From contig JAFMOC010000084.1 of NCBI GenBank assembly GCA_019802505.1, positions 627,501 through 691,500 on the forward strand: a stretch of DNA of 64,000 nt, written 5' to 3'. The notes beneath the pieces are model-generated. The model was not told the DNA's origin. It was given only the letters and a program-made list of their open reading frames with translations, and made no database searches. The DNA is from Corydoras sp. C115 (lineage: Eukaryota > Chordata > Actinopteri > Siluriformes > Callichthyidae). Positions 55,757 to 64,000 of this stretch are shown piece by piece. Each line of letters starts with the position of its first letter. The first letter of the stretch is position 1. A program made the position numbers and the translations under genes.

Positions 55757-57855
55757 TGTAAACTGTAAAAGAGGGCTCTAAGTTTGTCTGAACTTGCATC
55801 CCAGCATCCCAGCGCGCAAGCTCAGCTGTTCGAGGCTTTGGCACACTGAACTCATTTTACATTTTGCGCGCAGAAGTCCTGTTTTATTTAGCCGTGTTTT
55901 TTAACACCGTTCTTAGTTGGTTCAGTTAATAGGTGTGGCTGCTCCATTGCCTGCTTCACCCCCTAGTGGGACCGTTGGTCAGGAAACCCATATAGCCACT
56001 CCAGAAAGATTTGCTCGAGAGGCCAATAGGTGCCGTGGTTTCCTTCTACATTGCTCGCTGGTCATTGAGCAACAACCATCTCGCTTTCCCACAGAAAGCT
56101 CCAAAGTAGCATTCGGTTATCCCTGTTATTTGTGCGAGCATTAACTACACTGTGGGAAGCGGATGCTTGGGAATGCTCCAGCAAGCAGGCCATCCACACT
56201 GGCATCCGGGACATCTTCTATAACCCAAAGGAAGGCAAATATGTGACCCCTTTTCTCCTCTCCCTTTCACAAGGGAACCGCTCGGTGAATTGAATTCAGG
56301 ACTATGGGTGCCGAGTGTGAACCGGCCTTTAATGGTCATTTTTCACAAAGGCCTTAGCAAACAGCTCAAAGACGTACTCACTGCTCAGGACCTGCCGGAG
56401 CATCTAGACGACTTTCACAAGCTGTATATGTGACTGGACACTCGTATTCGACAATGAGCCAGAGAAAAGGCGAACGTTGATAAAGAGTTAACTAGTCAGC
56501 CATCTTCCATCTGCGCTGTAGAAACCTTACGGGGGAGCAGTAGCTGATGCAGCTAGAGGGTGTGCATGCCTCAGCTAAGCGGCTTCCTTTCGAGCTGCTG
56601 ATCAGACGCCAACATCAGACCCCGTGCACTGGCAAAACCCATCAAACAGCTGTTGGCATTTCATTGGAGGGAGATGTTTTTTGGGGGTTCAGAACTCAAA
56701 CCAAGGTCACAGTTTACCTTGACTCTGGGGCTGGGGGCAACCTTATTGATGAGCGGTTGGTTCAACATTTCAACCTGCCAACCGAGAGATTGAAGACACC
56801 CATTCCCGTATCAGCCTTAGATGGTCGTATGCTTAGGACTGGGCCTCACGGCAAAGTGGCTCAGTCTGTGGCTGGTAAACCATAGTTCTGGCAACACCTC
56901 CAATGTGTTTTACCATCACAACCTTTGAGATGCTTTGAGTAAGTTCAGAGCACAGACGCTCCCTCCAACAAGGGCGTTGGACTGTCCCATCATGCTGTTT
57001 TCTATCCCAGTGCTGTCTAACAGCAGACAGTGATCTATGAGACTATCCAAGAGGCTGCGACCGAAGAACACTACTACAGACATGAGTTCGTGTGAACTGA
57101 AACAAGGGGTTCAACTACACAGTTCAAACCAAGCATGAGGTTCCCCGGACTGCACCATCCGGGCCCTCACAGCCTGTAATCTGGTCACATGGGCGAACGA
57201 AGGATTGGAATGTTTCAATATGATCTATTCCCCATCCTATACTACATATCTTACCAATGAGACTTGACTCTATTTTTGGGTCGACAGGAGCCACCCCTAG
57301 GGGCTCCTGAGACTATAATAGGACTGGGTCACCTATAGGTAGAAGCAGTGTCCATGCTCACAGGCAATTTGGATCAGGTGGTAGAGCATCTATTTAAAGC
57401 TACGTTTCAATATGAACCGTGTCGCATCGTACCTTTCATGCTGCCATCGGGCATCTTTGAGAGAGTGGTTCATGGGCCTTTAGTAGAGGGTCAGTGGTAT
57501 GCAATGCAGAGGTAATAATTCTCTTTTTAGGGACAGAATTTCTTCCCTGTTGCAAGACTTTCTACCATACTGGAACTGTCACTTCCTCTCACTAGAGTCA
57601 TGTGCGCCCCTCCTTCTCTCTCTCTCTAATGGTGTGTGTCTTTGCGTGAGAGTCGAATCCTGAGTCGAACTTTTCTCGATATTGTCTCAATGATAGCACG
57701 CGTATTAATATTTGGAGCCACGCTTACACACCATCTGTGTAAACATTAAGAGAGGGCTCTAAGCTAGTCTGAGCTAAGTGCATCCCAGCATCCAGTTGGT
57801 TCTGACATGCGTAGCTGTCTAAGGTGTCGGCACACTGTGTTTCCTTATTTTACAC
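55757..57855 (+). mobile_element. Ty3/Gypsy provirus remnant with gag and protease between LTR-like repeats
   Basis: 55757-55860 and 57738-57855 are diverged direct repeats sharing 'agagggctctaag' and 'gcatcccagcatcc', the likely LTR remains. Between them gag is readable in pieces: 55917-56144 has 'SRFPTESSKVAF' and 'TPERFAREANRCRGFLL'; about 56330-56420 has 'HKGLSKQLKDVLT'. Protease follows. Reverse transcriptase, RNase H and integrase are missing, so the interior is deleted after the protease. Many frame breaks. The element is dead. Confidence 0.7.
56547..56885 (+). pseudogene. Gypsy aspartic protease fragment
   Basis: A 112-codon open frame. Around residues 53-75 it shows 'VYLDSGAGGNLIDERLV', carrying the DSGA variant of the aspartic protease active site (residues 59-62), then 'LPTERLKTPIPVSALDGR', typical of the start of Ty3/Gypsy pol. 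The flap and C-terminal half run into a stop. The upstream part is gag-pol junction. Confidence 0.8.
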
Positions 57856-57907
57856 TTTTATTTTATGCTCCTTTCCACCCATGAATAATTAAGTGGATTA
57901 GTACATA

Positions 57908-58316
57908 TGTCACGACCGGTACAGATAGCAGGAGTCTTGTTAGTCAACTATACTCTTAATACACACACTCCTCAGTCCACACAAGTAGAACACAAATAAG
58001 AGGCAATAGAATATGCCGTTAACTTGGCAAACAATACATTGCGGCAACTCTGATGTAGCAGCGGGAAATCCAGCATCCAGCACATGTCTGAGCATGTGCA
58101 TAAAGAAATGCGTGGAGTGGCATGGATGAAATATAGCCATTGCAAATAACACAAACAGAATGAGAGAAGAGCATAACACAAGTGAGTTGAGCACAAACAC
58201 ATATGAAACAACGCAAAGAGTGCTACACTTAAATAAGGGTGGTGGCTAATTAATAACCAATGACACCTGATCAGAACTCTAATGAAGGAGATCTGGAGAT
58301 TGCTGTGGGTGTGACA
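57908..58316 (-). mobile_element. Probable solo LTR, ~409 bp
   Basis: The ends are inverted: 'tgtcacgacc' at left and 'gggtgtgaca' at right. Read in reverse it has a TATA-like 'cttatttaagtg' (about 58229). A 4-bp ACAT occurs just beside each end, offset by one base at the left, so the target duplication is not clean. It adjoins the Gypsy remnant at 55757-57855 but shares no obvious sequence with it. Confidence 0.55.
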
Positions 58317-60797
58317 ACATGACTTTGTGTGAAGCTTTTCACATTGTCACAGTAGCACAAACACACTTTCACTCCCTACATCAATCAATGCGCGGTTGAT
58401 TGTTTTCTATAGATCGCTTAAATAGAGCCCAAGCTCCTATTTGGGTTACAGGGCATGGCATGCTGAAAAAATGTGGGCAAGCCCTTCCCCACAAAGCTCC
58501 TGCTTAGTCCAGGTCAGAAATTAAACTTGTTGTCTTTTGTTTATTTTTTTGTTTATTTCTGTAGGGAGTGTACACCCTCTAAGGTACAGTAAATGCCATT
58601 GCATTTGCACAGTAGTTTTTGGGTGGCATGTGTGTATCTGAGGTATTATCTGGTGCTATTTGCATTATGTAATACTGTATGTGCATATGCCCTGAAATAA
58701 TGAATATTGCATTTCTTATATTTATTTCATGTGCTGAAATAAGCCGTTTTAAACTTTTATTTGTCCCTTGTGGTTCTATTTCATGTGGTTGAGTCCGGCA
58801 TTCCCACATTTTTTTCCAGCATGCAATGACCTGTAACAAACAGACCTGATTTTCAACTTATCATGTAATTGCTGTTTCCTGTATCTTCTGCCATAATTAA
58901 ATATTTGTTTTTTGAACTATTTTTTTTCTTCTTTTTTTCTTTTTTTTTTAAATGGTCCTTTGTTTAGTCTGTTCATTTGAACTTTTTGTAATCTATTGTA
59001 TGATCATATTTTTAGATATGGAATGATTTTTTAGATATCTGTACTAGCTTCCTTGTCATGAATAACCTTCTTCTCTTTTGTCCTAAGCACATAGACCTGA
59101 CAGACGTTTCTGTAGCTTTCTTGTTGAATTTCATTGTAAATCCAGTTTTACAGTAATCATTTACACATTATGTTCTTTGTAAATTCCAGATGATTTATGT
59201 CCTTCTTGCTTTTTGTTATCTTATTGAAAATTACTTAGATTCAGAAGGAACTCTTTTTCTCTCTCATATACACATCACTATGACCGATCACTTGCTGTAC
59301 TTTGTCTTTATGAATGGGGACAGTTGTTGCTCTGGGTAAACTTTGGAGGCAGCAAACCTTAACAATGCTGAAAGCATCAGTTTAAATAGAATTTGAATGA
59401 GTCACAGAAACATGTCTGTCATAAGACTATGGACACACGGCCACACACAGACGTATATCATATTTAGAGAAAAGTATTTGCATGCATTAATTTTGATAGG
59501 ACATAATGCTAAAATAAAAGATAGCGACAGTATGCTGAATCAGCAGTTATTTTTGCTTCCTCTGTGCATACTGTAAGCTTTTCTGCTGCATTGACTGTGT
59601 CCTGTATCAAAATAATGCTTCACTGAACTTAAACCAGAGAGAGAGAAGCTATTTAAAGCACACTCATTTTTACACTTCTGTATGCTCCCACCCTCAAACC
59701 CACACTCAACTGACCCAGCTTACTCTCCATTACAGCTACATACAAAATCCTGGGAAAACAAGACAGCTTTCAATTGTCATATTACGTACAAGTAAAGTTT
59801 TGATTTAAATTTTAAATCAAAAGTTTTTTTAATTATACTTGCACAGGCTCCTTGTTATGTTTAAATGTGAAATTATCTTAATAACAAATGACTGCATGAT
59901 CATAATCTTGTTTTTGTTAGAGAAGCCTGCACTCTTAAATCCAGTCCAATTTTGATCAAAGATAAATGATCGGAAAAAATTCACATAAATAAAAAATAGC
60001 TCAATAATTAAAAGTTATATCATAGATGATGATTATTTTATTATGAAATACGTGTAATTACACATATATAGAGTGCAATTAGATTTTTTTTACTATTTTA
60101 CTAGTAAATTGCATAAATTGTAACTGGTTAGTAGTGTGTAACATTATACTAAAAACATACAAAATTTGTGCACTTTTTAGAAATTACAAATGCAACATAT
60201 GACTTGAATTTATGTCTCACAACACAACCCGTTTTGTAGCTTACTGCTTGCAATTATTTTTACTCAAAAATATTTAAAGGTTGTAAACACACCAAAATGT
60301 GTACACTTTTTGATGCCATTCCTAATTACAGTTTATGATGACACAGCCAAAGATAGAATTTATTGTGATGTCAGTTGTAAAGAGCAAAGGTTTGAAAATA
60401 TTTGCTAGATTTAAATCCAAACAGTCTTTATTGACAAGACAATGCTAAGTAGTACAGATAACAGGACTGATGTGAGAACTGCCGATATTTGTCTAAAGAG
60501 CAAAAAGCACTTTTAATAGCAAACCTCAGTATTGTAGCATTCTGACAGCAGCAGCAGATTTTCGCATAAATTATTTCAGGACATGGTGAGTTTGTAGCTC
60601 AAAAATAACAGTTATGTCACTTTGAAAATGAGATTTTTCCCATAGAAAATGAACTAAGCCAGTTTAAAAGAGTGATCAGGAGTGAACGAAGAGTGCGATC
60701 ACTCTGCAATTTCTCAAGACTGGTCTGGTAACACCCATCTTCGACTCCAGTGAATTTGTTTTTGTGCCTCAAAAATTGGAAGTGTTACGGAAGTGCA
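58317..60797. other. nyap2 intron, nothing recognised
   Basis: AT-rich with T runs near 58920-58950. The 86-codon reverse ORF (58579-58839) has no recognisable domain. Confidence 0.5.
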
Positions 60798-60805
60798 AAA
60801 AACAC

Positions 60806-62040
60806 TAGGGCTGCAACTAACGATTATTTTGATAATCGATTAATCGGTCGATTATTTTTTCGATTAATCGATGAATCGGATAAATAAAAAAATAAAAAAA
60901 ACTGTCTTTACACTTAATCAAATTGTCTTTACATTTAATCATTTAGCAGACACTTTTATCCAAAGATGTATGTTTTTCAGTAAAATTATTCTATAGTATA
61001 GTATTATAAATAGTAATTGTATTCAAAATGTTTAAGTTAACATTTCCTGTAATTAATGAAAAGCACAATGAAAGAAATAATGCATCATCTAACCATCCCT
61101 CACTTAACAACAAAAGTCAACTCCAAATAACACATGATACTCAGTTGCCTTCAGTAATGAACTAAATATTGTCTGTTCTGTAGCCTATTGGGAAAAAAAT
61201 AATTAACAAATGAACTAATCAGCTATGGAAAAAAATAAATTAACAAATTAGCCAGTTAAGAAAAAAAATACCTGTTGTGTGAAATTTCAATTGGACACCG
61301 GGACATATGGCTGCTTTGCACACCGTGTACAAGGCTTCCCCTGTTTGTCTCGACGCGGTCTGAAAGCGGGGTGGGGGGGAGGGGGGGTTGCGCCGCACGC
61401 AGTCTCTCAGTGCCGGGACATTTAAAGCCGCGTACTTTTACGCCGTGCGCGTGTGCGCGTCAATCCCGCGTGCTGCTATTGCTCCGCTAAAAACCAGGAC
61501 ATGTCCTCACTTTAAAAAATAAACCGGGACGCCCGGGACAGGACGTGACATACGGACGGGTATTCGTATAACGGACGTTAAGACACGTTCTCTGTTTTAT
61601 AACACAGTTATTATCCAGTTAACAATCAAACACAGCATGACGCTGCTCTGCCGGTCTCATAGTGTTACGATTTACTTCAGAACTAAAGAAGCTCGGGATG
61701 TTGTAGTGATTTATCTGCTGTTCAGCTTCATCCTCATCAGTGTTTATTTCAGGAGCTGTATCATCACCGTGCTGCTGCGCATGTTCGCGGAGCTGCATGT
61801 TCCAGCGTTGGCTGTGTTTCATTTGTAGATTTATCAACTTGTTTTGCAGACTCCGCCTCGTTCTGTTTAACCCGCTATTTTTTTCCAGTGTTATTGAAGC
61901 GCTACATGTGACGTAAGCGGTTGCGACATCGCGAGTAACGCGGAAATCGCGTGACCCAACGAATCGATAATGGAAATTCATTATCGATACTTTGGATAAT
62001 CGATTTTTATCGATTTTATCGATTCGTTGTTGCAGCCCTA
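60806..62040. mobile_element. hAT element, 1235 bp, apparently non-autonomous
   Basis: Terminal inverted repeats 'tagggctgcaac' and its complement are followed by AT-rich subterminal repeats of 'atcgatt' and 'gattaatcg'. An exact 8-bp duplication AAAAACAC lies at 60798-60805 and 62041-62048. The core (61,300-61,560) is CpG-rich, unlike the flanks. A 29-base tail of SINE family B (about 60938-60966) is embedded near the left end. A reverse ORF (61619-62080) overlaps the right repeat and may be a relic of the transposase N-terminus, but no BED or catalytic motif was confirmed. Confidence 0.8.
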
Positions 62041-62436
62041 AAAAACACCATAAATCAAAGTGAATAAGAATCACAGACAAACTGTGTCTTTGGGTAGCTG
62101 AGACATCACGATGAACTGTATGCTAAATAAGTACTATCCAGGGCATGATTTGATGGCCCCTCATTAGGATTATTTCATAATGCGTAGTAAAATCTGACAT
62201 AGCAACCAAGATGGTGCAAGGCCCATTCCCGCTCATGTTCACCTTAAAAGAAAAATGTCTGGCCTCTTGTTATCAGATGTTTGTTAAGGACTTTTTGATA
62301 ATAGGCTTGCATCAGTGGGATGAACAACAGATCACAGATCATTTCCACATTGTTTCTGAAAAAGCATTTTAAAAATGATATAATTAGCAGTTCCTCTGCA
62401 TTTGGGGTGACTCCCATTTTGTTCTTAAAACCATTC

Positions 62437-62503
62437 TGCTGTAGACATAAAAAGAAGTAAACACCTTCAGTGCTGTAGACATAAAAAGAAGTAAACACCT
62501 TCA
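62437..62503 (+). repeat. 34-bp unit repeated twice in tandem
   Basis: 62437-62470 is repeated at 62471-62503 with the last base missing ('tgctgtagacataaaaagaa' begins each). It lies in otherwise unique sequence. Confidence 0.9.
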
Positions 62504-62570
62504 ACCTTTGTCAAAAATAAACCATTTACAAACATTAATTTGCTATCAATTGAAAATTACAATTATTTTA

Positions 62571-62601
62571 TAGTAATAATAATAATAATAATAATAAATA
62601 T
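62571..62601 (+). repeat. (AAT)n microsatellite
   Basis: About nine AAT units, immediately before the start of the long-period repeat region. Confidence 0.9.
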
Positions 62602-62779
62602 AGCCACAAGCGGCTATTCCGGGGTTCAAGCTGAAGTGGACGGACTGGACAACATGGCAGTAGGAAGTAGACTGCTCGGTTACTGTGACTGTGACTGTGT
62701 GACTATAGACTGCAGTCGAAAACAGGGAGTGTCTGTGTTGCATGTATATAAGCTTATCTGTTAATGAAGAGGAACCATC

Positions 62780-64000
62780 ATGATTGTAGGAACTGCAGAC
62801 ATACAGTCACTCATTTTACATATATAGCGCCCCCTCTGGCCAATCGGTGGCAAAATCGGGGGGGTTGGTAAAGACTGTGTAGATGTACAGATCAGTGAAG
62901 TTTGAAGTTCATCGTTCAAGGGAAGGGCGTGAAAGGCCTGCTGACAGCAGATTGGCTGATGGCAGTCGTAATGTTCGGGGGAGGTAGTCGCATTTTGGGA
63001 ATCTGTTTTAGACTGGACAGAAAATGATGATGTGTGTTGAGTTTGAGCTCGATCGCATGTACGGTTAGTGAGAAACTGACATGTAGTTGTTATAGCGCCT
63101 ATCAGAGGCCCTGTAAGGACTAGGTCTACCAAAATTGGTAGGCTTCACTGGAGGGACATGGCGGCTGTAGAAATTTGGACTTGATGAGATGAACGGCTAA
63201 TTATAGCAATGTAGCTTATATATGCTAATGACGCTAATGAAAAAATATTAGTGTAAAATAAGAGGAAGTGGGAAAGTCGACATTTTTTTGATAATTATTT
63301 ACCTAGACATTCTCCTGAGTATCAGCAGCTGAATTTTGAGAAGATTGGATAAAAATCTAGAGACTACTTCGAAAAGGTCAGGTTTTGAAATATCTGTAGA
63401 TGTAGAATTTTTTTTAATGGACATGTATTTGGAAAGATGTGAAGGATGTAGTAGAGCATGAGAAGTTTGCATATACTGTATGAGACTGTAGATGAAAATA
63501 TGTGAAAGTTATTAGCAGTATTTTAGAAATAGCGCCACCTCTGGCCAATCGGGGGGTTAGTAAAGACTGAGTAGAAGTACAGACCAGTCGAGTTTGAAGA
63601 TCATTGGTCGACGGGAAGGGCTTGAAAGGCCTGTTGACAGCGGTTTGGCTAATAGCAGTCGTAAAGTTCAGGGGAGGAGGTTGCATTTTGGGAATCTGTT
63701 ATAGACTGGACAGAAGATGATGTGTGTTGAGTTTGAGCTCGATCGCATGAAGGGTTAGTGGGAAATTGAAATGTAGCTTTTATAGCGGCACCTATAGACA
63801 GAAGTACGCCAAATTTCTTGGACGTCCTCAAGGACTGATGCTGAATGTGGATGTGAAGTTGTAGAAGTTTTGAGTGAAGCATGTTTGAGTTACAGATTTT
63901 TGAATGAAGGATGAATTAATTTGAATTATGACATGTAGATGAATTTGCATGTAGCAGGGAAAAGTGGAAGTTTTTTTGATAACTTTTGAAGGGCACGCTC
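62780..64000. repeat. Tandem repeat of ~705 bp, two copies, open at the right edge
   Basis: 'tagcgccccctctggccaat' at 62825 is matched by 'tagcgccacctctggccaat' at 63530. 'gtgtgttgagtttgagctcg' occurs in both copies at the same spacing, and so does 'cattttgggaatctgtt'. The homology covers about 62780-63290 and 63485-63990. The reverse ORFs in both copies are related to each other (e.g. 'NRTCDRAQTQHTSS' and 'NPSCDRAQTQHTSS'), but neither resembles a protein family I know. Confidence 0.75.

Noticed and set aside
58575..58593. 19-nt segment bounded by 'ttatttctgtag' and 'gtacag' as a further nyap2 exon
   Set aside because: It would change the reading phase, no partner exon was found, and it has no similarity to NYAP.

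Overview
The window is nuclear DNA from a vertebrate, almost certainly a ray-finned (teleost) fish. It has no operons and very sparse coding. Two spliced exons match a vertebrate neuronal gene. The rest is filled with fish-type tRNA-derived SINEs, LINEs, Tc1/mariner and hAT transposons, Gypsy and other LTR debris, and long CA/GA/TA microsatellites. The order or species cannot be fixed from the sequence alone.

Layout. Positions 1-27,300 hold no recognisable gene. GC-rich patches near 1-300, 1,190-1,450 and 1,920-2,220 may be regulatory, and the remainder is interspersed repeats. About 27,360-27,760 is a CpG-rich block ending in a consensus splice donor; it is the best candidate for the promoter and untranslated first exon of the only host gene seen, nyap2, on the + strand. 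The first coding exon is 37,402-37,598. A second coding exon, 51,683-51,993, joins it in the correct phase and carries the NYAP signature. The remaining exons, including the large tyrosine-motif exon expected from mammals, must lie beyond position 64,000. Two extra splice-bounded segments (a pair near 38,732-38,860 and a 27-nt microexon at 53,673-53,699) keep the frame open and may be alternative exons.

Repeats. More than 20 copies of one ~345-bp tRNA-headed SINE occur in both orientations, many with clean 10-14 bp target duplications. A second SINE family with a V-SINE/L2-like tail has at least seven traces. Nested insertions give relative ages: a hAT element inside a solo LTR (17,694-19,602), SINE in Tc1 (32,271-34,120), SINE in SINE (31,525-31,905) and SINE in a LINE 3' end (6,797-7,330). 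Broken coding remnants include a DD34E Tc1 transposase, a DD37E-spaced mariner/Tc1 transposase, a Tx1-like LINE ORF1 that kept its 5' end, two L2/CR1-like LINE RT C-termini and two Ty3/Gypsy fragments, one with an 88-bp internal copy of its own RT region. A ~705-bp tandem repeat starts near 62,800 and runs off the right edge.

Functionally, nyap2 is predicted to encode a neuronal adaptor that, once phosphorylated by Src-family kinases, links PI3K to WAVE1 signalling. Everything else here is upstream flank or intron of that gene, colonised by transposons.
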